64,000 bases of DNA. Source: Pseudomonas guariconensis. Its GTDB lineage: Bacteria > Pseudomonadota > Gammaproteobacteria > Pseudomonadales > Pseudomonadaceae. The notes below the pieces were generated by a model. That model was given only the letters and a program-made list of their open reading frames with translations. It ran no database searches and was not told the origin of the DNA. Numbering within the stretch: position 1 is the first letter of the stretch; the number at the start of each line of letters is the position of its first letter. Below are positions 1 through 9,305 of this stretch, in pieces. Location of the stretch: assembly GCF_900102675.1 (NCBI RefSeq), contig NZ_FMYX01000005.1:62001-126000 (forward strand), in the 5' to 3' direction. A program made the position numbers and the translations under genes.

Positions 1-288
1 CATGGGGCACTGTTTCACGCGTCGGCGATTTTCCCCGAAGAGGCGGTGAAGGTCGAAGGCCGGACGGGTGACTATGCCGGACGGTTTTTCTGCCCGCGCT
101 GCGGTTCGTCGGTGTTTTCGCGAAGCGGGGATGAGGTGGAGGTCCACCTCGGAGCGCTGGATGCGCCAGATCAGTTCACGCCAACTTACGAAAGTTGGAC
201 CGTTCGGCGTGAAGCGTGGTTGCCGGCGTTCCCGTTCGCCCGACATTACACGGGCGATCGGGAAGGGACGGGGCGTACCGAGGGCTGA
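1..288 (+). CDS. GFA (CENP-V/GFA) domain protein, 3' part only
   Basis: The open frame enters from before the window, so the 5' end is missing; about 95 C-terminal residues remain. The Zn-binding pair in FFCPRCGSSVF, followed by VHLGALDAPDQFTP and a Trp-rich stretch, is typical of the C-terminal half of GFA-family proteins (glutathione-dependent formaldehyde-activating enzyme-like, Pfam GFA). Members bind zinc through several Cys residues; most have no known substrate, so a formaldehyde role should not be assumed. It converges with nhaB, leaving about 55 bp between the stops and no clear terminator. Confidence 0.8.
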   Translation, partial: HGALFHASAIFPEEAVKVEGRTGDYAGRFFCPRCGSSVFSRSGDEVEVHLGALDAPDQFTPTYESWTVRREAWLPAFPFARHYTGDREGTGRTEG

Positions 289-343
289 TTTCGACCCGAC
301 AGTCTCGCTTGCAAAGCCATCGCCTCTCGCCCGCGCTAGCCGC

Positions 344-1846
344 TCAGAGCCAGTAGGTCACCGCCCACCAGCCCAGCCCGCCCATGACCACGGTATAAGG
401 CAATGCCATCCATACCATCCGCCCGTACGACAACCGCACCAGCGGTGCGATCGCCGAGGTCAGCAGGAACAGGAACGCCGCCTGCCCATTGGGCGTGGCC
501 ACGCTGGGCAGGTTGGTGCCGGTGTTGATCGCCACCGCCAGGGTCTCGAAGTGCTCACGGCTCATGGCGCCGTTGAGAAACGCCTGCTTCACCTCGGTGA
601 TGTAAATCGTGGCGACAAACACGTTGTCGCTGATCGCCGACAGCAAGCCATTGGCCAGGTACAGCATGCCCGGCTGCTGGTCGGCCGGCAGAGCCAGGAC
701 CCACGTGATCAATGGGCTGAACAACTGCTGCTGATGGATCACCGCGACCACCGCGAAGAACACCACCAGCAGTGCGGTGAACGGCATCGCATCCTGGAAT
801 GCACGGCCCAGGCGGTGCTCGTCGGTGATGCCGGTGAAGGCGGTGATCAGCACGATCACCAGCAGGCCGATCAGGCCGACCTCGGCAACGTGCAGGCCTA
901 GGCAGACAATCAGGATCAATGCGGCGATCCCCTGTACCAGCAAAGCGACGCGCTGGGCCGAGGTCCGCGCGGCATCGTCTTCGGCCGCATAGCTGGCCAG
1001 CACCTGGCGCACGCGTTCGGGCATCAGCGTGCCGTAACCGAACAACCGCAGCTTCTCCAGCAACATGCACGTCACAAGGCCTGCCGCCAGCACCGGCATC
1101 GACACCGGCGCCACCTTGTAGAAGAAATCGGCGAAATGCCAGCCCATCTCATGGCCGATCAGCAGGTTCTGTGGCTCGCCTACCAAGGTGCACACCCCGC
1201 CCAGGGCCGTGCCCACCGCGCCATGCATCAACAGGCTGCGCAAAAAGGCGCGGAACTGGTCCAGGTCTTCACGGTGCAGTTGCGGCACCTGGTGGTCGCT
1301 GTCGAGTTCGGACTCCTCGCGCGGGTTGGCGCCGGAGGCGACGCGGTGATAGACCGCATAGAAACCCACTGCGGCGCTGATGATCACCGCCGTGACGGTC
1401 AAGGCATCGAGAAACGCCGACAGGAATGCCGACAGCACGCAGAACAGCAGCGCCAGGATGGCCTTCGAACGCACGCCTAGCAGGATCTTGGAGAACAGGA
1501 ACAGCAGCAGTTCCTTCATGAAGTGAATGCCGGCGACCATGAACATCAGCAGCAAGATCACCGGAAAATTGTGCTGCAGCTCTTCATAGAGGGCCTGGGG
1601 CGTGCTCATCTCCAACAGCAGCGCCTCGATCAGCAGCAAGCCGCCGGGCATCAACGGGTAGCACTTGAGCGCCATGCCCAGGGTGAAGATGAACTCGATC
1701 ACCAGCACCCAGCCGGTGACCACCGGACCGAGGGTTGCCAGCAGCACGGGGTTGAGCACGAGGAACAGGCAGATGACGGCCTTGTACCAGAGCGGCGACT
1801 GGCCCAGGAAGTTATGGGCGAGAGCGCCGGTCAGGGAGCGGGACAT
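344..1846 (-). CDS. nhaB: Na+/H+ antiporter NhaB
   Basis: A 500-residue polytopic inner-membrane protein, the usual length for NhaB. The N-terminus [18 protein letters not shown] and the segments [15 protein letters not shown] and GEPQNLLIG match the NhaB family of electrogenic sodium/proton antiporters, which export Na+ and help control internal pH. Around a dozen hydrophobic segments are visible. The ATG start has AAGGAT about 6 nt upstream. It is transcribed away from the crotonase gene, and the 150 bp between them must hold both promoters. Confidence 0.93.
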   Translation of the reverse strand: MSRSLTGALAHNFLGQSPLWYKAVICLFLVLNPVLLATLGPVVTGWVLVIEFIFTLGMALKCYPLMPGGLLLIEALLLEMSTPQALYEELQHNFPVILLLMFMVAGIHFMKELLLFLFSKILLGVRSKAILALLFCVLSAFLSAFLDALTVTAVIISAAVGFYAVYHRVASGANPREESELDSDHQVPQLHREDLDQFRAFLRSLLMHGAVGTALGGVCTLVGEPQNLLIGHEMGWHFADFFYKVAPVSMPVLAAGLVTCMLLEKLRLFGYGTLMPERVRQVLASYAAEDDAARTSAQRVALLVQGIAALILIVCLGLHVAEVGLIGLLVIVLITAFTGITDEHRLGRAFQDAMPFTALLVVFFAVVAVIHQQQLFSPLITWVLALPADQQPGMLYLANGLLSAISDNVFVATIYITEVKQAFLNGAMSREHFETLAVAINTGTNLPSVATPNGQAAFLFLLTSAIAPLVRLSYGRMVWMALPYTVVMGGLGWWAVTYWL

Positions 1847-1996
1847 GAATTTGTATCCTTTTGATTCAGCAGTCGCGCAAGGTGCCCGATGCGGGCGTCA
1901 GGTGCAAGGCGTTCAGTCCCGCTTTTGGCACAAGCACGGCCTTGAGGGTGCGTTATAGTCCGGCGCGTGAACCTTTTACCTACAGGAGTACCGCCC

Positions 1997-2809
1997 GTGA
2001 CCGAGTACCGCGCATTCAAGGTTGAGTTGACCGACAACATTGCCCATGTGCAGATCAACCGTCCGGAAAAGCTCAATGCCATGAACGGCGACTTCTGGAA
2101 GGAAATCATCGACATCTTCCAATGGATCGACGACACCGACGCGGTGCGCGTGGTGGTGCTGAGCGCCGCGGGCCAGCACTTCAGTGCAGGTATCGACCTG
2201 GCCTTGCTGGCTCAGCTGGCCGGGCAAATGGGCAAGGACGTGGGCCGCAATGCGCGCCTGCTTCGGCGCACCATCCTGGGCCTGCAGGCTTCGTTCAATG
2301 CCGTGGACAACTGCCGCAAACCGGTGCTGGCGGCGATCCAGGGCTACTGCCTGGGCGGTGCGATCGACCTGGTCTCGGCCTGTGACATGCGTTACTGCAG
2401 TGCCGATGCGCAGTTCTCGATCAAGGAAATCGACATGGGCATGGCCGCCGATGTCGGGACCTTGCAACGTTTGCCGCGTATTATCGGCGACGGTGTGATG
2501 CGCGAAATGGCCTACACCGGACGCCATGTCCTGGCGCACGAGGCCCAGCGCATCGGCCTGGTCAATCAGGTGTTCGACGATCAGGCCGCACTGCGTGAAG
2601 GAGTCTTTGCCTTGGCAGCGCAAATCGCGCAAAAATCTCCGATTGCGGTGAGCGGCACCAAAGAGATGCTCAATTACATGCGCGACCATCGCATTGACGA
2701 TGGCCTGGAGTACATCGCCACCTGGAACGCCGCCATGTTGCAGTCCGAAGACCTGCGGGTCGCCATGGCGGCGCACATGAGCAAACAGAAACCGACCTTC
2801 GCCGACTGA
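1997..2809 (+). CDS. Crotonase / enoyl-CoA hydratase family protein
   Basis: 270 residues with a GTG start preceded by AGGAG at 1984-1988, 8 nt away. An in-frame GTG at 1967 has no such site, so the shorter form is preferred. The crotonase fold is shown by [10 protein letters not shown] near the N-terminus, the oxyanion-hole region FSAGIDL, and [19 protein letters not shown]. The acidic residues in [15 protein letters not shown] resemble the dienoyl-CoA isomerase (ECH1) branch, so it may isomerise 3,5-dienoyl-CoA rather than hydrate enoyl-CoA. That sub-assignment is inference. nudC follows 35 bp downstream on the same strand. Confidence 0.88.
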   Translation: MTEYRAFKVELTDNIAHVQINRPEKLNAMNGDFWKEIIDIFQWIDDTDAVRVVVLSAAGQHFSAGIDLALLAQLAGQMGKDVGRNARLLRRTILGLQASFNAVDNCRKPVLAAIQGYCLGGAIDLVSACDMRYCSADAQFSIKEIDMGMAADVGTLQRLPRIIGDGVMREMAYTGRHVLAHEAQRIGLVNQVFDDQAALREGVFALAAQIAQKSPIAVSGTKEMLNYMRDHRIDDGLEYIATWNAAMLQSEDLRVAMAAHMSKQKPTFAD

Positions 2810-2844
2810 CCGGGGCGGGGGGACGCGCTTTTAAGGATCCCGAA

Positions 2845-3675
2845 ATGTCAGCACGTTGGACTACCGCAGTACTCGACCCGCAGATCACCGGCGGCCTGGC
2901 CGTCGCCCGTGGCCCGGAAGGGTTCCTGATGGATGACAACGGCGCGCTGTTCCCCCGCGATTGGCTCAAGGAGCAAGACCTGGACGTGCTCTGCGAGCAT
3001 GGCATCGGCCACCTGGACGGCCAGCCGGTGTTTCTGCTCGAGCTGCGTGGCAGTGCCGAAGTGTCCGGCTGCAGCTGGCGCGGCCTGCGCCAGTTCATGC
3101 TCGAAGGCGACATGCTGACCTACACCCTCTTGGGATATGCCGCGCAGATCGGCACCTGGGCGCGCGAACATCGCTTCTGCGGCAGCTGCGGCCAGCCGAT
3201 GACCCAGATCCGCTGGGAGCGGGCGATGTACTGTCAGCCGTGCGACCTGCGCAGCTACCCGCGCATCTCGCCGAGCATGATCGTGCTGATCACCCGGGGG
3301 GATGAAGTGCTGCTGGCGCGCTCGCCGCGTTTCGTCACGGGCGTCTATAGCACCCTGGCCGGCTTTGCCGAGCCAGGCGAATCGGCCGAGGACTGCCTGG
3401 TACGGGAGGTGCGCGAGGAAGTGGCGGTGGAGGTGAAGAACATCCAGTACGTGGGCAGCCAGTGCTGGCCGTTCCCGCACTCGATGATGCTGGGCTTCCA
3501 CGCCGAGTACGCGGGCGGCGAGATCGTCATGCAACCGGACGAGATCGAGGACGCCCAGTGGTTCAATGTGCACGATCTGCCGCCGCTGCCTGCCGGGCGC
3601 TCCATCGCCCGTTACCTGATCGACCTCTACGTGGCACGTCGCCTGGGCCTACCCGACCCAGTGCTGCCACACTAG
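2845..3675 (+). CDS. nudC: NADH pyrophosphatase / NAD-capped RNA hydrolase NudC
   Basis: 276 residues. A zinc ribbon (CGSCGQPM, then CQPC about 18 residues later) is followed by the Nudix box [20 protein letters not shown] and then [11 protein letters not shown], the NudC-type SQPWPFPxS motif. Nudix hydrolases of this class split NAD(H) into NMN(H) and AMP and remove NAD caps from RNA. The gene follows the crotonase gene closely and may be co-transcribed. Its last 27 bp overlap, tail to tail, the 3' end of the permease gene on the other strand. Confidence 0.95.
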   Translation: MSARWTTAVLDPQITGGLAVARGPEGFLMDDNGALFPRDWLKEQDLDVLCEHGIGHLDGQPVFLLELRGSAEVSGCSWRGLRQFMLEGDMLTYTLLGYAAQIGTWAREHRFCGSCGQPMTQIRWERAMYCQPCDLRSYPRISPSMIVLITRGDEVLLARSPRFVTGVYSTLAGFAEPGESAEDCLVREVREEVAVEVKNIQYVGSQCWPFPHSMMLGFHAEYAGGEIVMQPDEIEDAQWFNVHDLPPLPAGRSIARYLIDLYVARRLGLPDPVLPH

Positions 3676-4422
3676 GCGTACAGTCAACGCCAGCACCACG
3701 GCGATGAACACCGGGCGGATGAACTTGCTGCCGCCGCTGATCGCCGTGCGTGCGCCGAAGAAGGCGCCGACCATCACCGACAGGCCCATGCACAGGCCGA
3801 CGATGTAATCCACCTGCCCGGAAATGATGAACACCGTCAGTGCCGCGATGTTGCTGACGAAGTTCATGCTGCGCGCCACGCCGCTGGCACGCACCAGGTC
3901 GATGGGGTAGAGCAGCAGGGTACTGACCGTCCAGAACGCCCCGGTGCCGGGGCCGGCCACGCCGTCATAGAAGCCCAGGCCAAAGCCCTGGGGGAACTGC
4001 CACTTCTTCTTGATCGGCGCGTCGGCATCCAACGGTGCCTTGGGCGTCCCGCCGAACAACAGGTAGACGCCACAGGCGAAGACGATCACCGGCAGCATCT
4101 TGTTCAGCCAATCGGCCGGCATGTAGTGGGCGGCCAGCGCCCCCAGCAGCGCGCCGACCAAGGTACCGACCAACGCCCGGCGCCACTGCGCGGGGTGGAA
4201 CAGCTTGCGTCGGTAGTAGGTGAAGCTGGCGGTGGCCGAGCCGAAGGTGGAGCTGAGTTTGTTGGTGCCCAGCACCAGATGGGGCGGCATGCCGGCGGTG
4301 AGCAAGGCCGGGGTAGTGAGCAGCCCCCCGCCGCCAGCGATGGCGTCGATGAAACCGGCCACGAAGGCGACCAGGGCGAGGATGAGCAGGGTGAGCGGTT
4401 CTACGGTGAGTTCGAAAGGCAT
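3649..4422 (-). CDS. TauE/SafE (TSUP) family membrane permease
   Basis: 257 residues and about eight hydrophobic segments. The duplicated TSUP signatures are visible: [18 protein letters not shown] with [12 protein letters not shown] in the first half, and [15 protein letters not shown] in the second. The family exports sulfite, sulfoacetate and other small anions; the substrate here cannot be read from sequence. The 3' end overlaps nudC by 27 bp, so the two convergent transcripts are complementary at their ends. A second TSUP gene lies at 49620. Confidence 0.9.
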   Translation of the reverse strand: MPFELTVEPLTLLILALVAFVAGFIDAIAGGGGLLTTPALLTAGMPPHLVLGTNKLSSTFGSATASFTYYRRKLFHPAQWRRALVGTLVGALLGALAAHYMPADWLNKMLPVIVFACGVYLLFGGTPKAPLDADAPIKKKWQFPQGFGLGFYDGVAGPGTGAFWTVSTLLLYPIDLVRASGVARSMNFVSNIAALTVFIISGQVDYIVGLCMGLSVMVGAFFGARTAISGGSKFIRPVFIAVVLALTVRLVWQHWVG

Positions 4423-4605
4423 GGGGCTTTTACAGACAGGGCGGCGAGTGCGGCAAAAGGCCGCGCTAGAGGCGGTACAGGGTAGTCCTCAAGGACGGGG
4501 AATACCAGTCATGCCATGGAGTAGGTGAAGCCCCAGGGATCCGGGGGCGCTTTGCGGCTCCTTGCAGGCTACGCCAGGCCCCAGATCCCCTCCTGCCTGT
4601 TCCCG

Positions 4606-5895
4606 TCAGACGTAGTCGCGCAATCGGTACCACGCCTTCGCCGCCGCCTCCAGGGGCGCGGCCATCAGCTCGCCGCCTGGGAAGCGGCCATTGTCGATGC
4701 CTTGGTACAGCCCCAGCAGGTCTTCGTCGCCGAGGATCGCATCGCTCACCGCCCGGGCCGCGGCCAGGGTCGGCAGCACGCCATGCCCCGAGAAGCCCTG
4801 CAGCCAGTAGCGTTGGCCCAGACGGCCGATATCCGGGGTGCGCTGGATGCTGCAATCCAGATGACCGCCCCAGGCGTAGTCCAGGCTCACCCCAGTGAGC
4901 TGCGGGAACACACGCTCCAGGTAGGGGCGCGTGGCGCTGGCGACGTCCTTGGGGATGCCTCCGAGGTAGGTGCAACCGCCGCCAAACAGCAGGCGATGGT
5001 CTGGCGTGAGGCGGAAGTAGTCGGGGACGAACTGGTTGTCGATCACGCAACTGTTGCGCGGCAGCAGCGACTGGGCCATGGCCGGATCCAGCGGCGCGGT
5101 GGCCACCTGGTAGGAGCCGACCGGCAGCAGACGGCGCGACAGGTCGCGGTCGAGGCGGTCGATGTAGGCGTTGCAGGCCAACACCAGCACCTGGCTGCGG
5201 ACTTCGCCCAGGCCTGTACGGGCGACGAAGCCGCTCGAGCTTTCGTGGTAGTCGAGCACCTGGCTTTGCTCGAAGATCTGTCCGCCCGCGGCTTCGATGG
5301 CGGCGGCCAGGCCCTGGGCCAGCTTGAGGGGGTTGAGGTGGGCACCGTTGGGATCGTACAGGGCAGCCTGGTAGCGGGGGCTGTCGATCCAGTCGGGCAG
5401 CTCGTCACGGCCGATCAGGCGCAGGCAGTCGTAGCCCCATTTCCGTTCGGCTTCGTGCTTGGCTTCTTCGAGTATTTTCACGCGGCGAGGCATCACTGCG
5501 GTCCACAGGCTGCCGACCCGGTAGTCCACGTCGAAGCCGTGGCGTTCCGGCAGCTCGCGCATCTCTTCGGCGGCCCAGCGCATGCTGTCCCAGAGGCGCC
5601 GGGCGCGTTCGACGCCCAAGGCCTTTTCCAGCGGCGGCATATCACAGGACCAGCCCAGCAACGCCTGGCCACCGTTGCGCCCGGAAGCGGCCCAGGCCAC
5701 CCTGCTGGCCTCCAGCACGACCACGCGCCTGCCGGCCAGGGCCAAGCGCAGTGCCGTGTGCAGGCCGCTGAAGCCGGCGCCGATAATCAACACGTCGGTG
5801 TCCAAGGCGCCTTGCAGGGCAGGGCGCAGCGGGATCGTGGTGGGGTAGGTCTGGGCGTAGTAGCTGGCAACGTGCTGCGCGGACTGTTTGAACAT
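4606..5895 (-). CDS. FAD-dependent amine oxidoreductase (DAO family, PuuB-like)
   Basis: 429 residues. The N-terminus carries the dinucleotide-binding motif DVLIIGAGFSGLHTALRLA followed by SGRNGGQ, as in D-amino-acid-oxidase-type flavoenzymes. C-terminal GFSGHGVLPTLAAAR is the second FAD contact. The layout resembles gamma-glutamylputrescine oxidoreductases. The neighbouring agmatine deiminase and polyamine-binding protein make an amine or polyamine derivative the likely substrate, which is inference. It is divergent from the LysR gene with a 152-bp shared regulatory region. Confidence 0.82.
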   Translation of the reverse strand: MFKQSAQHVASYYAQTYPTTIPLRPALQGALDTDVLIIGAGFSGLHTALRLALAGRRVVVLEASRVAWAASGRNGGQALLGWSCDMPPLEKALGVERARRLWDSMRWAAEEMRELPERHGFDVDYRVGSLWTAVMPRRVKILEEAKHEAERKWGYDCLRLIGRDELPDWIDSPRYQAALYDPNGAHLNPLKLAQGLAAAIEAAGGQIFEQSQVLDYHESSSGFVARTGLGEVRSQVLVLACNAYIDRLDRDLSRRLLPVGSYQVATAPLDPAMAQSLLPRNSCVIDNQFVPDYFRLTPDHRLLFGGGCTYLGGIPKDVASATRPYLERVFPQLTGVSLDYAWGGHLDCSIQRTPDIGRLGQRYWLQGFSGHGVLPTLAAARAVSDAILGDEDLLGLYQGIDNGRFPGGELMAAPLEAAAKAWYRLRDYV

Positions 5896-5905
5896 GCGGG
5901 CCTCG

Positions 5906-5929
5906 TGAAATTTGTTGTTATTAATTTCA
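5906..5929. promoter_or_regulatory. Inverted repeat in divergent promoter region
   Basis: A perfect 7-bp inverted repeat, TGAAATT-N10-AATTTCA, lies 10 bp upstream of the oxidoreductase start codon in an AT-rich stretch. LysR-type regulators commonly bind dyads with T-N11-A character, so this is a candidate operator for the adjacent LysR protein. Its position close to the start would suit repression of the oxidoreductase. No binding data; assignment by position only. Confidence 0.4.
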
Positions 5930-6047
5930 TGAAAAAGTAACAGAAAAAATTCACGACGCCAGCCCCTTCATGGGTAAAGGCTTAACGGGAGCCTGAAAAT
6001 GCCCTATATGATTCGGCTCCGATTACCTCGACCCGCGGAATACCTCG

Positions 6048-6935
6048 ATGCGCCGTCTGCCTTCCCTGACTGCCCTGCGCACGTTCGAATGCGCCGCCCG
6101 CCATGGCCACTTTGGCCGTGCTGCCGCCGAGCTGTGCGTGACCGACAGCGCGGTCAGCCACCAGATTCGCCAACTGGAGGATCAGCTTGGCGTGGCCCTG
6201 TTCGAACGGGCGGGGCGCCAGGTGCGTCCGACCACCGAGGCCGAGCGCCTGCTGCACCATTTACAACAGGCCTTCGAGCTGATCGGCAAGGCCTGTGACG
6301 AGCTGCGCGACCCTGCCTCCCAGGCCGTGCTGCGGGTCGCGGTCACGGCGGAGCTGGCGCAGAAATGGTTGGTCGCACGGCTTGCCGACTTCAGCAGCCG
6401 TTATCCGCACATCACCTTGCACCTGCACGAACAGCCCATCAACGCGGGGGCTCCGGCTTTGGATATCGACATCGCCATCACCTACGGCACCAGTGCGCTG
6501 GATGCCAGCACCCACTTCGTACGCCCGTTGCCGCTGTTGCAGTTCTTCCCCGTGTGCAGCCCGGGCCTGTTCAACCAAGGCGGGCTCAAGCGCCCACGGG
6601 ACTTGGTACGCCATTGTCTGCTGCACGATGATCAGGACGGACGCACCTGGACCACCTGGCTGGCCACGCACGCCGAGGACGCTTTGCCCACCCGCCAGCT
6701 GTACTTCCCCCATGCGGCGCTGGCCCTGGAGGCGGCGGTACTGGGGCAGGGGGTGGCGATGGGCGACAACCTGACCTGCCAGGCCGACCTGCAAAGTGGC
6801 CGCCTGGTGCGCCCGTTCAGCGCTAGCGTGACCGCTCAGGGCCAGTACGCGCTGATGTGTGAGCGCCTGCGTCTGGAGCGGGGCGCGGTGGCCGAATTCA
6901 TCGACTGGTTCACCGAACAGATCACCGAATCTTGA
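6048..6935 (+). CDS. LysR-family transcriptional regulator (GcvA-like)
   Basis: 295 residues. The winged HTH spans roughly residues 5-62 (RTFECAARHGHFGRAAAEL, then SAVSHQIRQLEDQLGVALF); the remainder is a substrate-binding-type effector domain. The N-terminal wording RRLPSLTALRTFE is typical of the GcvA-like branch. It diverges from the amine oxidoreductase and precedes agmatine deiminase by 94 bp, so it probably controls this polyamine locus. The effector is unknown. Confidence 0.9.
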   Translation: MRRLPSLTALRTFECAARHGHFGRAAAELCVTDSAVSHQIRQLEDQLGVALFERAGRQVRPTTEAERLLHHLQQAFELIGKACDELRDPASQAVLRVAVTAELAQKWLVARLADFSSRYPHITLHLHEQPINAGAPALDIDIAITYGTSALDASTHFVRPLPLLQFFPVCSPGLFNQGGLKRPRDLVRHCLLHDDQDGRTWTTWLATHAEDALPTRQLYFPHAALALEAAVLGQGVAMGDNLTCQADLQSGRLVRPFSASVTAQGQYALMCERLRLERGAVAEFIDWFTEQITES

Positions 6936-7029
6936 ATTGAATTCAGCTATTGGCAAGTTTTCATCGTTGGAAGCCTGAGCCCGCGCGGCGTAGCGTGCAG
7001 TCATCACTCACCGATGACGAGGTTGATCC

Positions 7030-8139
7030 ATGGCACGTTCGCTCACCACCACCCCCAAGGCCGATGGTTTCCGCCTGCCTGGCGAATTCGAGCGCAAGAC
7101 GCGCTGCTGGCTCGGCTGGCCGGAGCGTCCGGATGTGTGGCGCAACGGCGGCAAGCCTGCGCAGAAGGTCTGGGTCGACATCGTCACCGCCATCGCCTCC
7201 AGCGAGCCGGTGACCGTGTGCGCCTCCGCCGCCCAATACGCCAATGCCAGGCGCCTGCTGCCAGCTCATGTGCGGGTGGTGGAGATGACCTGCAACGACA
7301 CCTGGTTCCGCGACAGCGGCGCCTGCTTCGTGGTCAATGACGGTACCGGCGAAGTGCGCGGCGTGGATTTCGAGTTCAATGCCTACGGCGGTTTGGACGG
7401 CGGCCTCTACTATCCCTGGGACAAGGACGATCAGATCGCCCAGAAGATGCTCGAAATCGAGGGCCTGGACCGCTACCGCGCACCCCTGATCGCCGAGCTG
7501 GGTGGCATTCAGAGCGATGGCCAGGGCAGCCTACTGACCACCGAACAGTGCCTGCTCAACCGCAACCGTAACGCCCACCTGGGCAAGGAGGAAGTCACCC
7601 GCAGGCTCGAGGATTACCTGGGCGCCGAGCAGGTGATCTGGCTGCCGCGTGGCTGTAAGTTCGACGAGACCGATGGCCACGTCGACGACCTGGCCTGCTT
7701 CGTGCGCCCAGGCGAGGTGGTGTTGCAGTGGACCGATGATCGCAACGATCCGCAGTGGGAGATCTACCAGGAGGCCTATGACATCCTGCGCAGCACCCGT
7801 GACAGCCGTGGTCGCGAGCTGAAGGTACACAAGCTGCCGCAGCCCCAGGTGCTGGAATGGACCGCCGAGGAAGCGGCCGGGCTGGACCAGGTCGACGGCA
7901 CCCACCTGCGCCAGGCCGGCACCCGGATCTGCGCCTCCTACATCAATTATTACGCCGGCAACTCGGCCATCGTCGTGCCGCTGTTCGGTGATCGCAATGA
8001 CAGCGTGGCGCAGGCCACTTTGGCCGAGTTGTTCCCTGACCATCGCATCATCGGTATCGAGAACTCGCGGGAGATCCTGCTCGGTGGCGGCAACGTCGCC
8101 TGCATCACCATGCCGCAATACGCCGCTGGAGGTCGCTGA
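7030..8139 (+). CDS. aguA: Agmatine deiminase
   Basis: 369 residues, the family's usual length. Agmatine deiminase converts agmatine to N-carbamoylputrescine and ammonia. Family marks are NDTWFRDSGACFVVND near residue 90, DETDGHVDDLACF with the catalytic His/Asp around residue 220, and the nucleophilic Cys in GGGNVACIT about 12 residues from the C-terminus. The ATG has GAGG 7 nt upstream. Its stop overlaps the ATG of the binding-protein gene by one base, so the two are translationally coupled. The usual partner, N-carbamoylputrescine amidohydrolase (aguB), is not in the window. Confidence 0.93.
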   Translation: MARSLTTTPKADGFRLPGEFERKTRCWLGWPERPDVWRNGGKPAQKVWVDIVTAIASSEPVTVCASAAQYANARRLLPAHVRVVEMTCNDTWFRDSGACFVVNDGTGEVRGVDFEFNAYGGLDGGLYYPWDKDDQIAQKMLEIEGLDRYRAPLIAELGGIQSDGQGSLLTTEQCLLNRNRNAHLGKEEVTRRLEDYLGAEQVIWLPRGCKFDETDGHVDDLACFVRPGEVVLQWTDDRNDPQWEIYQEAYDILRSTRDSRGRELKVHKLPQPQVLEWTAEEAAGLDQVDGTHLRQAGTRICASYINYYAGNSAIVVPLFGDRNDSVAQATLAELFPDHRIIGIENSREILLGGGNVACITMPQYAAGGR

Positions 8140-9236
8140 TGAAACTCGCCCCGCTGGTCTTGGCGGTCGCCCTGGGTTGCGCAGCGTCGGCGGCCCAGGC
8201 AGCCGACGCACAACAGCCGACCGTCAATCTTTACATCTGGGGCGAATACCTCGCCCCGGACACCTTGGCCAACTTCCAGAAGCAGACCGGCATCCGCGTG
8301 GTGGCCGACCACTTCGACTCCCTGGAAACCGCCGAGACCAAGTTGCTCACCGGTGGCAGTGGCTACGACGTGGTGCTCAGCGCCGGCCAGCACCTGAGCC
8401 GGGCGATTGCCAGCGGTGCCCTGCAGCCGCTGGACAAGAGCAAGTTGCCGCACTTGGCGGGCATCGGCGAGGAGTTTCGCCAGCACATGGCGGTGTTCGA
8501 CCCGGGCAATCGCTATGCCGGCACCTACGCCTGGGGCACCACGGGCGTGGGCTATCAAGAGCAGGCGGTGGCGGCGCGGCTCGAGGATGCGCCGCGCGAC
8601 AGCTGGGCGATGCTGCTCGATCCGCAGGTGGTGGCGAAGTTCGCCGATTGCGGGGTGAGTTTCCTCAACGATCCTAACGAGGTGTTCGCCGCGACGATGC
8701 GCTACCTGGGGCTGGACATCAACCAGCAGCGCCTGGAAGACCTCAAGACCGCCGAGGCGCACCTGCGCAAGGTGCGTCCGTATATCCGCTATTTCGACAA
8801 CGACCGCAATATCAACGACCTGGCCAACGGCGAGACCTGCGTGGCAATGTCGTGGAACGGCAACGTGGCCATCGCCCAAGCCCAGGCCGAGCAGGCGGGA
8901 AAACCGTTCACGCTGGATTACAGCATTCCCAAGGAAGGCACGTTGATCTGGCTGGATGCGCTCGTTGTGCCTAAGGATGCGCCGCATCCGGAGGCGGCGT
9001 GGAAATTGATGGACTACCTGATGCGGCCGGAGGTGATCGCGCCAATCACCGACACCATTCACTATGCCAACGCGATCACGGCGGCCGACGCTCTGGTGGA
9101 CCCGAAGATCCGCAATGCGCCAGGGACCTATCCACCCGCCGACGTGAGGGCGCGGTTGTACAGCAAGAACGACAATGCCAAAGCCTTCAACCGGGAGCTG
9201 ACCCGGGCGTTCAGCCGGCTCAAGAGCGGGACCTGA
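8139..9236 (+). CDS. Periplasmic polyamine-binding protein (PotF/SpuD family)
   Basis: 365 residues with a clear Sec signal peptide (MKLAPLVLAVALGCAASAAQA, cleavage after about residue 21). The mature start VNLYIWGEYLAPDTL and YDVVLSAGQHLSRAI are typical of spermidine/putrescine-binding proteins of ABC importers. The start codon overlaps the aguA stop. No permease or ATPase gene accompanies it, so it must share a transporter encoded elsewhere or act as a sensor. It could bind agmatine, in line with the coupled deiminase; this is inference. Confidence 0.88.
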   Translation: MKLAPLVLAVALGCAASAAQAADAQQPTVNLYIWGEYLAPDTLANFQKQTGIRVVADHFDSLETAETKLLTGGSGYDVVLSAGQHLSRAIASGALQPLDKSKLPHLAGIGEEFRQHMAVFDPGNRYAGTYAWGTTGVGYQEQAVAARLEDAPRDSWAMLLDPQVVAKFADCGVSFLNDPNEVFAATMRYLGLDINQQRLEDLKTAEAHLRKVRPYIRYFDNDRNINDLANGETCVAMSWNGNVAIAQAQAEQAGKPFTLDYSIPKEGTLIWLDALVVPKDAPHPEAAWKLMDYLMRPEVIAPITDTIHYANAITAADALVDPKIRNAPGTYPPADVRARLYSKNDNAKAFNRELTRAFSRLKSGT

Positions 9237-9250
9237 CAGAGGGACGTTTG

Positions 9251-9298
9251 CCTATTCCGGCCCTTTCGCGGGTAAACCTGCGAAAGGGCCGGAATAGG
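9251..9298. repeat. REP-type palindrome / bidirectional terminator
   Basis: A 22-bp hairpin (19 perfect pairs, then three pairs including one wobble) with a TAAA loop lies between the convergent 3' ends of the binding-protein gene and topB. Its core, TTCGCGGGTAAACCTGCGAA, is the P. putida-type REP core (CGCGGGTAAACCCGC). It can end or stabilise transcripts from both sides. Confidence 0.75.
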
Positions 9299-9305
9299 CG
9301 ACGCA

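Noticed and set aside
4525..5940. 471-codon plus-strand frame
   Set aside because: Antisense shadow of the flavoenzyme, which has clear FAD motifs on the minus strand.
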